Source of the DNA: Syngnathus acus
Lineage: Eukaryota > Chordata > Actinopteri > Syngnathiformes > Syngnathidae
Direction of reading: 5' to 3'
Length of the DNA stretch: 64,000 nucleotides
Assembly (NCBI RefSeq): GCF_901709675.1
Contig: NC_051105.1
Span: 930,001-994,000, forward strand
Both the position numbers and the translations under genes were made by a program. The first letter of the stretch is position 1. The number at the start of each line of letters is the position of its first letter. Below the pieces are notes generated by a model, which did no database searches, was not told the DNA's origin, and worked only from the letters and a program-made list of their open reading frames with translations. Below, piece by piece: positions 31,909-46,000 of the stretch.

Positions 31909-34180
31909 CAAACAAAGCAAACACTTTGAACATTTCCAAGGAAGAAAACTTTGCCTAATTAGACGTGCCAAGAAGTGAAGTCAGCGCTGTCGGCTCAAGT
32001 GTTAGCCCGCCGCCACTCACACGAAATGAAAACGTGATGCCAAAGCATTGCTCATGGCAGACACGACTTTGGTGCTCCTGCTGAGTTGGGATTTTTGCCA
32101 CAGTGTACCAAAAATATCCATCGGTAAATTTGACCCGTCGTTGAACTGGTCAGAAAATGAAAAGAAATAGAAATAAAGTGAACATTTGAAAGTTGAAGCA
32201 AACTGGAATATGTAAGAATGGAGGATATTTGCAAAACCAATTGTTTTTTTTTAGAGTTTTAACTCTTAATCTGAAAAAGAGAAAATTGAAAGACAATTGT
32301 GACGATTCAAAAATCAATCATGATGAAAGGTTCAAAGTCATTACCACCTCGAATTTCATGCAACAGGTGTTAAGGATATTTGTTGGAATACAGTTTGACT
32401 TTGACCCAGTTTTATACACGTGGGACAAATCTGACCTGATTTTCGAGCCTTATTCCCAAAGGCTGCCAATGCTGAAAATGGACAGTCACGAGACGGTGGT
32501 CATTATAGCCTGGGGCCGGCGCTGGTCGAAAATGTTTGTGTGAGCAAAAGCGGGCAGGTGACACTTGTAGTGTAAAAAACATCACCATGCCCGCCGCCTT
32601 ACCTCGTCTAATGTTACACACACGGCTGTGTTTAAAATAGACCTTCGAGCTGCCGAGTGCTAAGCGATGAGACAACCATCACACTCTCGATAGCCGCTTT
32701 CGGCTCGCACCCCACTTGACACGACACACATTCGAGAAAGCACTTTTTCTATTGCTAGTGCTGACATATACACGTGCAGAAAAACGGTTTTTTTCCAGAA
32801 ACCTTTCATGTAGAACAGTCCGCGCCTACCTCATTTGCACCCAATTGCATCCATAGCTGTCAAACTGCTTGTTTCTCTGTTCAAATGACAGCCATGGGAC
32901 CTCTGAGCGAAACAACACAGACTAAACAAAGGCAGGGAACTATATATAAGACAGACCAGACAACAAGGCACACCTGGATAGGACACGAATGGCCAAAGGG
33001 AGCTGATTGGGAGCAATTGCCAATTGGGACAGGTGGACAAACAAAATCTACGACATTTTTACGCCAGTCACGGCAGAAAGGCTACTGGGCCACCATCCAT
33101 TGGTAACCCCCAAACGATGTTGGCAGCATTCTCCAGCGAGAAGACCTTTGCACAGCCCATCTGCTGATGTCGCATGTAAGGTCGGACAAATGACCTCCAA
33201 ACGGCATCAGGCAAAGGCCAGCGGCGAGCAAAACTCGGCGTCACGCTATCAATCACCTGTGTGGCAGAATTGTTCAGCGGGCACATAATGCACGCCGCCT
33301 CGCGTCTCGGTGCCGATCCAAGAAGCGGCGGCAGCGATAATGAGCTTACAGCGGTTTCCGAGAGGAGGCAACGACCTCACGCCGCATCGCCATGTTTTCA
33401 GCTGAAAGCAGGTCTTGTGTGGGAGGCCCCGTGCCGAGGCATACCTCTGTTTCTATTAATATCCACACCTGGCACGAAAGATCCCCCCATCCCCTGCTGA
33501 TTTACTGCTACTTTGATACCTGATACGCTGTTACAATCTGACAACCTGCTTCGCACCCCTTCAGCGCACATGGAATTCATTCATTCCTCGGCCAAATTGG
33601 ACTCGGAGGAAGCCAGATGCTCTCCCCATCAATCTACTTTGGAATTGAAGTGGAATATAACAGCAGCGACACTCTCCCTGGATAATAGGAAAGTAGTTCT
33701 CTCTGTCAAGGCAATTTGGACTCGATACAGCATGGAGATGTCTTGTGCATTTTTAGAAAACAAAACTACGACGTGCATTTTTTGGGGGTGTGCATGTACT
33801 CACTGAGCTGAATGGCTTGTAATGTGAAACTAAAGACACCACTTTCATTCCTGTCCCCTCCCTAGATGGCAGCCATGTTCTGCACTTCAAGGCTGGGGTT
33901 GTAAAAGGAGTGATAGCGTCACCTCGTGGTGGGCCTCTGCATGCACAGCTGACTGGAACCGCTTGCGGAGGTGTCCAGAATGTGGAAACCCTGCCACGGT
34001 TTGGCTTTAGGCACAGGTGCTTCTAACCTGGCGAAGGTTCCCCATTAACATGAGCACCACAGTTGTTCCCGTCTTGGCCTTCAAATATCTTTGTAAACTT
34101 GGACTGGATTTGTTATTTGACCATTTTTTTGCATAGAAAGAGCACCACATTTGTGAGCTCATGAATATGCTCCAAATGTC

Positions 34181-34186
34181 TTTATT
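34181..34186 (-). terminator. speg: Candidate distal poly(A) signal of speg
   Basis: AATAAA on the minus strand, about 1.3 kb past the speg stop codon. Confidence 0.35.
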
Positions 34187-35000
34187 GCATAGCCTTCTTT
34201 CTATCATGCCAAAACAAGTCACAAAAATCCAAAGCAGAAGCCGAAACAGTCACTCAATAAATAAACAAACAACTGTGAACCACACACAGAGAGAAGTCAC
34301 ATTCAGAAGAGTCCTGGTAGCAAACAATTCATCGGTTTAAGGAACTCAGAGTTTAACATCCGTCATGAGGCACCGCAACGCACTGTCCACAAAATACAGA
34401 AGAGCATTTCATACAAAATGTGGATCGTCTACCCTGCTGTCAGATTTTACAGTACATACGTCAATCATTACATTGCCGAGGCTTGAAGATTGGAACTGAA
34501 AACGGCATTCTTTTGGCTGAATATGCACCTTTTGTCCGTGAGCAACAGATGATGCTATTTTCGATCTCAGCAGATGATGCCATTTTTGATCTCAGCAGAT
34601 GAGCTGGAGCTTATCCCAGCTGACTGGGTTGCTCTATGGTCAGCTTGTCACTCCACGGCAGTGGACATACAGGCAGGCAAACAATCATTCCTACTGACAT
34701 TCACTCAATTAAAATGCAATGTTTGTGACGAAGCCCCAAGCCCACACAGGAAGGCTGCAGACCAAAGCTGGAAGCAAAGCACTTACTCGCTGTTCTTTAC
34801 CGTCAGTTAAAAACCATCTTGAAATTTTGGTTGTCCATTTTACGTACATTCAACACATTTGCACTCCATTGTACATTTCCATGAATTCCGGACGTGAAAG
34901 GTCGATTTGAAATCAGCGTATCTGTGAGATGGAAGCCACAAAGGTGTTTGTTCGACTCCCGCCACTCGGAGCAATATAACCAGAGCAAATTGTAACTATT

Positions 35001-35006
35001 TTTATT
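35001..35006 (-). terminator. speg: Candidate proximal poly(A) signal of speg
   Basis: AATAAA on the minus strand, about 490 bp past the speg stop codon at 35493. Confidence 0.5.
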
Positions 35007-35492
35007 CAAAATAAATACATCTCCTGAGATTCTCATTTTTTTGCATTCCAATTGAGAGTCAAAATCTTCATCGAAGTAACTCGCCCTTGAGGAACGTCCA
35101 CAAATATATGCTCAGTGCACATTTTGAAAACCAAACAAAGTGTGCCGATATTTCAAATGACCCGTTTTGCACGGATAAAGAATTGTCTTTCACTGTATCA
35201 CCGTTAAATGAAGCAACGTTTACAGCACGTCATTTGCATGTGATCATTTCAGCATTTCACCAAAAATGCCTTCAAAGTTCCAAACACTGAGGTAACGTCC
35301 TGTGAGACACCAAGATAGCTAACCAACCAACCGAGAAAAGGATCTCGGTGACGTGTTGCCGGGCATTTTATGCCATTTGCCAAATCAGAGCCAAAATCTT
35401 GCCATTGGCGAGCAGCCCAACGTCCAACGCTGTGGCTATTCCTCTTGATGTTCCTCAAGGTCAACATCTGTTCAGAAGCCTACCCACTACTA

Positions 35493-37092
35493 CTACTGGG
35501 GCAAGGGGGAAGTCGGCAGAGCCGGTACGACGGGACTGGTCGGGGTTTGTGGAGAACTCTGGTAGGATCGAAGGAGAACTTTATGCTGAGTCGCCACCGC
35601 CTCTCGCCTGTGCTGCTGCTCGGTCAGGTATTCCTTGAGACGGCCGGTTGTGAAGGTGAGAGTCTGCCGACGGAGACGCATCAGGTAGGCGTCCTGAAGC
35701 CAAGGGTTATTGAAGCAGTCCTTGATGGAGGGCCGGGCCCTGTTGAGGAAGACAAACATTGGATTTACAGCAGCCTCTGACACATCCTTCAAAATACAAC
35801 TCAATATTACTCTGAAGGTAACTGAAATGAAATTGAACCATAAGTCTTGCTGCTTTCAACTGAATCATAGGCTTGTGGTTCCACTTACCAAGGATAGCTA
35901 CAGAGGATCTTCTTGAGGAACAGTGAGGCACTTTGGGACACGTTTTGGTAGAGTTTGGAGAGATCAAACTTTGCAGCATGAATTTTCATCTCCGTCTGCT
36001 GGGGATCATTTTCCATGAAAGGCGACCTGCCACTCAACCTGAGAGTCACAAATACCAACAAATCTTCAGATTTCCCTGTCAAAGAATTTGACACATTTCA
36101 ACAACGACATAATCCAAGATAACTTCATGCGGCCAATGTTTTTCACATTATCATTCCTTTTGTTTGTTTAGATCACTGATGTCAATGTGAGACATGTTTG
36201 AGTTTCCTGGGAAGCCTCCATAAAGGGAAGAGCTTTTTTCACACAATTGAGCTGCCTTTGTTGGACGGGCGATGATATTCAAAGAAACCCGTGTGAATGC
36301 AACACTTACATAATGAAAGTGAGCACACCCACGCTCCAGATGTCTGCTGGGGGGCCCACCACGTCCCCTTTCAACATCTCTGGAGCTGCAGGGTCAGGAT
36401 AGGACAGGACAGGACAGGAAAAAAGGATTTGGTGAAGTATGTACAAATAGAATGATCTGTTTCGGTTCAATCTGATGGAAGACTTTCTTACACATGCACT
36501 CCAGCGTTCCGACGGGTGGGCTAAACTGCTTGAGGAAAAGTGGGTTGAAGTTATGAGCGCTGCCAAAATCAATGATCTTGATCACGTTCATATGCGTGAC
36601 CATGACGTTCTCGGGCTTAATGTCCAGGTGGAGAATTCTTCTGGTGTGGAGGTAGTCCAACCCCTGAAGGATCTGTACGATGTAGCTCACCACGTCTTCC
36701 TCCGAGTAACGGAACCTCAAGAGAGAACACATATGACAGTCATTCAAAGATAGGGGCAGCACGGCCAAGCCTTGAAATACTAGAAAGAAAGACTTGTGAA
36801 GAACAATCAGTGATGTCTGTTACGGAGTCAAGCACGAGTCCAAAGTGCTCACCTGTCAACGAGGCTTCGGAGCATCTCTTTGCCGCTACAGAACTCTGAG
36901 ATCAGCACCAGGTAGCGCGGTGTGACGTAAGCCTCGTGCAGCGCCATGATCCTGTCGTGATGAAGCGATTTGAGGACGTCGTACTCCTGCAGCACCGCCT
37001 GCTTGGTGTCGGCTTCGTAAGGCACGATCTTGGCCATGAAGAGGTTTCCCGTGGCATTTTCACGGCACTCTCGGATCACGCCGAAGCGGCCC
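35493..37092 (-). CDS. speg: speg exons 37-41: kinase domain 2 and C-terminus
   Basis: Exons: 37092-36853, 36715-36492, 36385-36310, 36038-35889, 35739-35493. Visible motifs are the glycine loop [16 protein letters not shown], the ATP lysine in FMAKIVPYE, the catalytic loop [20 protein letters not shown], a GTLECMSPEM activation-segment end (Ser in place of the Ala of APE), [12 protein letters not shown], and HNPW-type helix [10 protein letters not shown]. The tail has [16 protein letters not shown] and HKVLLRSY, both conserved in human, then a Pro/Thr-rich end and TAG at 35493. This kinase phosphorylates SERCA2a in mammals. Confidence 0.93.
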
Positions 37093-40000
37093 CTGAGTCA
37101 CGACAATGATCGCAGTGCAAGAAGGGAGCGTTTTACACCAACCTCCTTCAAATTTTCAAAGAATCTTCTGCATTCTAATCTGAAGTCTTATGGTTAACAT
37201 TTTTGCAACCGAAAAGAGAACAGGCACTTTGGAACTTGTTATACCTTGCTTTCTCATCCATGAACGTGTAGGGTTTCTGAGGAACTCCCTGGCGCAGATA
37301 TCCCTCCCCAGCCTTGCCAAGCGGCGTCCTTCTTCCAGAGGGTGTAGCCCGTCCCGACGGGGTAATCCTTCCCGACGGGGTGATCCGCCCCGACGGGGTA
37401 CCGCGACTGTCCCCCCCGGGTGTCAAGCTTTGCAACACCACCACCGGCGTGGAGACTTTAACAACAGAGACTGCAGCCGTGGTGGTTGGCGGCGTGACGC
37501 TGGATTGAGAAGACGGCGTAACAAGAGCGCTGGCAGTCGGCGCGTACGTCGGCACAGAGGAGATGGGTTTCCCAATGACGGGGGCGGGTGGAGTTACAGG
37601 AATAGGAGCATTGGTGGTAATGGTCACCTTTACGGGGGTCTGGGGTTTGGGTGGAATGACAGGCGGAGTTGTTGGCTTGGCTTGGGGTTTGCCCACACTG
37701 ATGCTCAGCACCGACTTTGCTTTGCCTGCTGTAGTTTGCACGGTCGTATTGGTCAAAGCTGGTCCTGCTTCTGAAGGGGCTGCCGTCACGGCTTGCGTCT
37801 GCTTCATTTCAAATTGCGCTGCCGGCTGGACGCTTTTCAGGGATGGGGATTTATCTGACGGTGCAGGACAAGTTGGAGGGGCAGGTGGGGCAGCCGTTGG
37901 GGAGGGTGTCTGCATCTGGCCGGGTGTCAAGGCGGGTGTCTGCGTCGAGGCGGGTGTCTGCATCGAGACGGGTGTCTGCATCGAGACGGGTGTCTGCGTT
38001 GGGGTTTTACTTGGAGCCAATTTCATCGGTGGGATTTTCATGGATGACATCTTCAACACAGGGGTCGAAGCCCCTGAAGCCGAGCCAGTCTTGACCACCA
38101 CTGGTGGACTGGACTCAATTGGTTCTAAGAAGAGTAATAATAATAGCAGTAAGCGATATAAGTAAAGGTAAATTGAATACAGTACATTCTGCATTTACCT
38201 GAAGCAGCCAGTCGCGCAACTTCAGAGAGGTTGCTGTACGGACCTTGGCCAGCCTTGTTGACACAAGCCACCCTAAATCTGAAAGCGCCCCCTGCTGGTA
38301 AATCAACTACATTATAGTAACAGTCTGCTATCCCTGTGGCCACCATCAGCCAGTTGCTCTCTCCTGGGGGACAAAGACAAATAAATAAATCCATTTTGCA
38401 CATATCAATCAGTGCCTGGAACTGTCAGTATCTGGTACTTCACATCTACTTATGTCACCTCCACTGTCTTATGACGTGTTTCCATAGCATCTTTATTTGT
38501 GTGATGTTTGAATAACGTCTGTCCATTTTGCTTTTTGTTTCGCATGTTGCTGATCGAAAAGATGATCATGAACTAAAAGTAATTTCAAACAAACCTTCAG
38601 TCCTTCTCTCCAAAGAATATGTGCAGGGTGCGGTCGTGTCGGAGGGTCTCCACAGCACCAAAGCTGTGTTGTTGTACTTCTGAGGGATCTCGGGTGTACC
38701 GGGACGATTGGGCAGACCTTTCACAAAAACAAGATGAAACCACCTCCCCCCCAAACCTAAACTATGCACCAGAATTTTAAAGGTTCATTTTATAGTACCA
38801 AAAACCTGCTACTACACGCATGCAGATGCAGACACAAACAAACAAACAAACAAACAAACAAACAAACAAACAAACAAACAAACAAACAAACAAACAAACA
38901 AACCAACAAAAACACTTACGTGCAAGGGAGATTGTGCAAGAACTGGAAGCAGAAGCCAGGGGGCTTGTGGCAACACATTCGTAAACCCCCGCATCCTTTT
39001 TGGTGGTCTGCATGATCATCAGAAGCTGCCTGCCATCGGGGCACGCTATCATGTTCATCCTTGAGTCTATCTCCAGGGGTTTCTTATCTGAAGGAAATGA
39101 TGTGCATCGACCTCATGCATACAGCTACTGTATCTTGCAGATTTGTGATTACGGTTTGATTTTTTCAGTGTCATTTATGGGACTTTGCTTCCCACCTAGC
39201 AACAAGAACATATTTATTCCTGGGTGGATCATACCTTTCATCCAGGTGATGTGGGGATGAGGGCTTCCTGCAGGCAGGCAACTGAGTGTCACTGGATCTC
39301 CCTCAAGCAGGACATGGTCTCTTAGTTTAATGTGGAACACTGGAGGAAAATCTGCGAGACAAGGATCGAATGCATACAATCTGAACGGTCAAGCATAACG
39401 CCAGTCTGGACATACCGGCCACCAGCCTGGAGTACTGGCGCGATGGCTGGGAACCGGTTTCTCTGGAGATGGCCGTGGGTATATCTGGTTGTGATACGGC
39501 CTTGGATCGTCTCCCTCGGGTCAGACCCCATCGATCCCAACGAGATCTTCGCTCTCCTTCGACACCTGTCCAAAAACCATAAAGTTAAGTTACCGCCAGG
39601 CTTTTCGAGGGGTTTCTCGGTTACAACGGCATAACGGTGATGAAACGCCGACTGTCAGGACGGTGGTAACCGAGAACCCCATGTATTTTAGAATGATGAT
39701 GACATTGCATCGTACCCTTTGAGGCGTCTGACTTGAAGCTGGACATTGAGTCCAGTGACTCAGATGAGGCCCCATTACTGGCCTGAGACACCAACTGGTT
39801 CTGGGGAACAGTGGGAACCTTTACGCCACGGTTTTCTGATGTTGCGCGACGAAGCATGGAAAGAATTGGCGTCTTCTTTGGCTCCTTCTCTTCCATCCCT
39901 TTTCTTTCTTCAGAGTAGCTGCGGATTCTGGTTGAGATACCGGCAACTGTGGATTCAATCTTCCTCCGCATCGTCAAGACTGGAGAGTCAGTGGACTTTT

Positions 40001-43000
40001 TAGCCTCCTTTTCCTCTTTTTTATCAGGTCCATCATCCATGCGCATCATCTCCACTTCCTTCTTATCTTGTGATCCTCTTCTTCCAAGTGTCCAAGACAA
40101 CCTACGTCTTGACGGCACCGAATCTTCTTCCTTGGTCACTTCCTCTTTGCGTTCGGTTGAAGGAGTTCTTTTCAGGCGCAGTGAAAGCCTCCTCATAAAA
40201 CCTTGGTCCTTCTGAGCTTCACGAAGATCCTGGACCGATTTGGACTTTTCCTCAAGCTTCCTCTGTGCCAATTCCAGTGGGGCACCCTGTGGACCGGGCC
40301 TGTATATCACCTCACCTGTCTCTGTTGAAGACTTTACATGTGATTTGTCCTCATTCTTTGACCGAGACAAAAATTTCAAAGTCCTTGTCAAGGAAGAGTC
40401 ACGTTTTTTGAAGCGGGCCTCAAAAACTTCTTCAGAGGAAATGTCTTCTAGGTCCACTCCTGCAAAGGGAGGAGAGGAATGTGCGGTGGTCTTTGGCGGA
40501 CTAGGCTCTTTTGCTATGGTTTCGGGCGAGGCCACTCGAGAGTAGACGGCCGGATGCTCGGTCGTTGACACAACGTGTGGTTTGGTCGGCAATGATGCCG
40601 TTTCAAAGCGATCCGTTGACGCAGGAGCTGATGGGGCATTGAGGACTTCAAGAGGTTGAAGGCAAGGGACCATGATGGTCTGCATGATGCTAGCATATGC
40701 TGAAGTCCTTCCATCGGGAAGAACCGCCTGTGCAGGGGGTGAGGGTGCTGGATAAGGCGGTGCATGAGCGGTCAGCGTATTCTTCTGTTCCACTTGTGTT
40801 AGTCTTGTGGTCAGTGAGCTTGAGGTCATGATCTCTGATGATTCATCACAAGTTATTTCATTCTCTTGTAACCTTTCTTCAGATTCATTTTCTTCATCGA
40901 CAGCTTCCGTTCTTTCCTCACCATTCATTGTCTGTTCCTTTTCTTTCTGCTCTTTTGTTTCTAGCTCTTTCTCCACATTTGCTTGTATTTCAGGTATTTG
41001 CACCGTGACACTTGGTGAGGTTGCAATGTGGTTCACGACGTCTGCCTCAACCAGCACTTCCTTCTCTGAGAAGCTGCTTGTGCTTGACCTCTCATCAAAA
41101 TTACGGTCTGTAACCACCGTGTCTGTCTTTCCGCTGAGAGTTTCCTCAGATGCATTCTCTTGCTCCTTTAATGATTCCTCGCTTTCGGTTTTAATGGGAC
41201 TGTCCTGCGGGACATGCTCCGGCGTGGACGATTTTGGTGAAAGCTCTCGAGGAGTCACTGGGCGGGAGTCTAGCTTGGTTTGCTCGGTGAGAGCTGACAT
41301 GGATATAGCTTCCTTCAGTCGTCGCTCTTCCACCTGTGCCAAAGGAATCTCGAGGGGAGCTCCCGACCTTCTGTGTAAGGCGATTGGTTCGGAATCTCCT
41401 TGACTGAAGGAAGCGCTTTTGCTCAATACCTTGGCTTTGGCAATGTCGTCCCTGGGCGAGTCACTCGATGCCGCTCTCGTCAGTGAAGCGGGTCCAAGGC
41501 GGGTGTTGCGGGAGTAACGATCTGAGGAGATTGCGCCTTTTTCCTCACCCATTCCTAACGTTTCTAATAGGGGACCTCGCAGTCCACTCATCTTTTTGTC
41601 CACGGATCCCCCACGGAGCAATCGTTGCCTCATCAGCTCTAGTTTCAGAGCATAATCTTCTTGACTCATCTTGATAGTTCCGGGACTGGCGCTCCGCTTT
41701 GGCAGTTCCATGGAGGCGGCTTTCCTGAGAAGCTTTCTGCCACCCTCTTGGTTTCCTTCTGAAACGCCTTCCTCTGGCGTGATCCGAAGAAGCAAAGCAC
41801 TGTCAGCTGAGCCTCCACGTCTGAGCTCTCCTTTTCGTCTCACGCTCTCAGGTTTGTCTGATTCCAGGCTGGACCCTCGTTGCAGAGGCTTTCTTTTCAG
41901 AGTTTTCTCAGGCAGCTCAGCAGGTAGTTCTTCACCTGGGGAACCCATATCATCTTCTTTTGCTGTTCTTTCGTGTTGCCGGCTTTCATCCGTCAACCCA
42001 AGCTTGTCTTTGTTCCTTTCGACTGCATCGTGTTTTGCTGTCTCCTGGGGAGCAGACACAGACTGTTTACATGTTCCATTTTGTTTTCCCGTGTCTTTAT
42101 CATTGGTTGGAATGTCATTCAGTGACATCCTTGATCCAGAGAACTCCATGTTGAGTGGCATTGGAATGAAAGGAAGTTCATCAATGTCTTCATCGGAATC
42201 AGAGGATGAGGACGGCATAGGCGAAGAGTCTTTAAGGTGTCTCGGAACTGCGATGGAGATGTGACTTGAAGAATCATTCAGCAGCTCAGGAATGGACCTC
42301 ATGACCATTTTAGACTTGTAGCTGATTATCGAGCGCTAAAAACCACCAAACAAACACAAAGTTGTTCAATTGTCTTCACATATGAGAGATTTGCAAACTC
42401 GACAAAATTCTTCATTACCTGCCATTTTCTGCGAGATACAAACTTCTTCAGTGCCTCTGTATTTAGAACTGAGCCCTTACTGAGAGTCTTTAAGAAAACA
42501 AATGGAAGGCCATTTCAAAGAAAGCCAGAGCTGAATAACGTTGAATAACAATGAATAAAGTGTGTGTACCTTGAACCAGGGATGTCTGAGACATTCTTGA
42601 GTATCAGGTCTCCTAAATGAAAACAAATTATGAACGCATACATTTTAATGAGTGTGTGTGTGTGTGTGTTTGCAAAGACTATGATACCTAAGATTTGAAA
42701 AAGGGTTTACTCACAGTTTGTCTGCTACAAGCAGTTTAATGATGAAACCTTTGGCTTCTCGTGAAAGATTAGCAAACATGTTTTCCTCAAAGGCAACATT
42801 GTAGTTCCTGATGTTCAGCACGGAGCTGCGGTCATTTTCACCAGCAAATGGAGAAACTCCTGTCAGACTGATAACAAAAATCACATTGATATTTCATGAC
42901 AGGGCGATTCTTCAAATCTCATGAATCACATAACTCACCAGAGGTATGCAATAACTCCAACAGACCTAAGGAAAGGGAAGGCAAGTATGAGCAAGAAGTG

Positions 43001-46000
43001 TTTGCAAAAAAATGAAAGATACTTCATATTGCCAATGCCGTTACCAGATATCAGTTGCCTTGTACACAGGAGTCTGGTTAACAATTTCGGGCGCAACAAA
43101 TTCGGGTGTGCCGTATTTGCAATATTGAGCCTCGTCCGGGGTGATCTCCAGCGCATTGCCAAAGTCACAGATTCGGAGCTGATCACTGTGCGCGTCTGCC
43201 ACAAGGATGTTGTCAGGCTAAAAAAAGAAAAACAAAGAACCACTCTTTACTCGGCTGTCCCTGAAGAGAAACCAGGCAATAAAAAGGTCATGGCGACGCT
43301 TTCAATATTCATCATGACTGCAAACATTTTTGCCTTCATGATATCATTTCCCTCATTTTACATATAAGCATGTACAAACCACATTCAAAATGAATGACGA
43401 AAAGAAGATGATAAGAATCTTGCAGAAATGTCTACCTTGAGATCCAGGTGCATGATGTTAAGATGATGAAGATAATCCACTCCATCCAGCAACTGTCTAA
43501 TACACGAACGTACCTAGCGTACAATGATGATGACAGCTGTAAATTGCAACTCACTGGAGAGTAAGTCCATAAAACATGACATGAAACTTACATCAGACTC
43601 CATGAGTGTAGCTTTCCGTGTGAATCTATCCAGAATCTCCTCGTGGCATCTTGACATGTGCATTCAGGTGAATAATGACGTGTTTGGCAATCGCAATGTA
43701 TCCAGGTACAAGCGTCAAAAAGTTCCTACCAACAATTCATCTGGCAGCATCCGTTCAACCTTTTTCGTATGGATACAGTTCAGTGATGATGATGATGATG
43801 TTCTTCTTCTCAAAGGCATCGTGCAGGAAGACAATTCGCTCGTGGTCCATCTTGGAGAGGAGGCTCATCTCTCGCAGAGCTGAGCTTTTCTTCTTGGCTC
43901 GTGTGGAGATGAACTTGGCGGCGTACTCGGTTTTGTCCACTTTCTGGCTCACGCGTTTTACATAGGAAAAAGCACCCCTGGGGGAACATAAATGTTTCAA
44001 CATTAACTTATGTGGGGGAAAGTCAGCGAAAGCATTCTAATGCGAGAATGTCAGTCACTATGAATGAATTTGTGGTTTCAATTGGAGGTGTGTAGTCACA
44101 TGACTTGCCTTGACTCTGCTGATCGATTATGCCTTACCTTCTAATTTCTTGGTGAATGTCATAATGGTCAGTCAGTCGTCGCATTTTCCTCAAAATGGTA
44201 GCCTCGTCTTCCATCGGCTCCTCTTTGCTCAAAACTGTTTTGGATGATGAGCTCCGTGAATACATCATTGCAAGGATTGACGAAATGTTTGAGAGCACAC
44301 GGAGGTCACCTTCATGAACGGTGAGTTCGGCTTTACAGGACACGGAACCTGCCGAGTTCCTCGCGGTGCAGGTGTACACTCCTGAATCCTCGGGGCGAGC
44401 GTTGAGGACCACCAGGGAACATTCGTTATCGTCGTACACAAACGTGAAATGGCTTCCCTCCGAGAGCAAAATATCGCTCTGAAACGAGGAGATGGCATGC
44501 CTTGCATCCGTTCCTTTGTAGACTGACTGAGACTGAAAACTACAAACCTTGAACCAGAGGATGTCGGGGATGGGCCGGCCCTCCACAACCACAGCAAAGC
44601 GAGGTGACTCCCCGGCGCAAATGTCAATATCCTCCATTATGGTTTCAAATGTTGGGGGAGCTGTGGACAGAGTGAGCCATCATGGCCCATCGCCATAATG
44701 TATACTTGATGTGAAGACCAACCAAAAGCAACAGAGGTGATGATTGTGGAGCCTACCTGCTATTTCCACGCTGAACGTGCAGCTGTCACTCCCATGCTTG
44801 TTGGACGCCACAAACATCAACTCGCCAACGTCGGCGCTCTTCACTTTGGTCAGCGTCAGAGTGTGCTGATCGTCATCTGGCATTGTCATTTCGTACACGC
44901 CCCTCTTGTCGTTCAACACCACTCCCCTCCTGTCCATATCGTTGACATTATATGAATTATATGAAAAGCTGCCTCCACCAATCAAAATGCTTTTCTTGTC
45001 ACTCTTCAAGATGACCTCGTTGGACCCCCCTTCCACTCATATGGAATGTGAAATACCTTTTCCAGATGGTGACGGCATTGACGTGATTGATCGTGATGGT
45101 GATGGTCACGGACTGGTTTTCCATCACGTATACAAAGTCTGGCTTATCAATAATCACGGGAGCTTCTTGAAGATAGGGACCTTGAACCCAAAGCACAGGG
45201 TGGGTAGTCAAAGCAGCTGTTGCGTAAGAACAGATGGTTTCAAGTTAGAGCTCACCTCGGTCCAGCAGTTGCACCGGCTCTGTGGCAGGCGAGGGCTTGC
45301 TAAAGGCCTTGGAGGTGATGCTCAAAACCCTGAAGGAATAGCGCACACCTTTGGACAGTGTGCTGATGGTGTGAGTGGTGTCCGTCAGGCCGGATGCGAT
45401 GATCGTCCATTGGATGGAGCCCAGGGCTTGTTGCTGGATGGCGTACATCAAGGAGCTTGGCTCTACATGGAAATATAGGCAAGAATACCACAACCGGAGT
45501 GTCATGTGTTCTTTATGAGACACAGTGTTTTTGGGTACCAATGGATGGGTCCAGTCTCCTTGGCTTCTTCCAGCTAAGGGTAATCACTTTACCAGTGATG
45601 GATTCTATCACTGGAGTCCCGTCAGGAGGATCAGGGAGGATATCTGAAAAGGAATACAGAGTGGAAATAAAGAGGTGGCAGGCGATTTGTGGTATTTTCA
45701 TAAAAATGTTTCAAACGGAGAATCACCTGTAACGTAGAGATGAGCGTAGCAAGTAGCTTTGCCAATTTTGTTGGAGATGACGCTCTTGTAGACCCCAGCA
45801 TGCGTGTGACACACTGAGCGGATGACCAGACTGTGGACATCGCGAACTGAAAAAAAATGATATACGAGAGGTTCTGGTGCTGACGTCGGCCTGAATCTTT
45901 GCATTGTGTCCTGAGTTTCCGGGCCAAACACCTACACTGCGTCATCTTTCGGTCCTCGGTGCTTTCGATTCTTTTGCCGTTGTGGAACCAGGCAATGGTG

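Larger units (their letters stand above)
30932..35000. other. Intergenic region between ctdsp1 and speg
   Basis: This must hold the ctdsp1 promoter (right of 30931) and the distal 3' end of speg. I found no coding exon, RNA gene or transposase. The only clear structure is a tandem duplication at 31682-31908. I did not find a canonical CTDSP short first exon here. Confidence 0.6.

Noticed and set aside
37190-38165. Plus-strand frames of about 190-200 codons opposite speg exon 36
   Set aside because: Antisense shadows of a Pro/Thr-rich repeat exon; no splice or family support.
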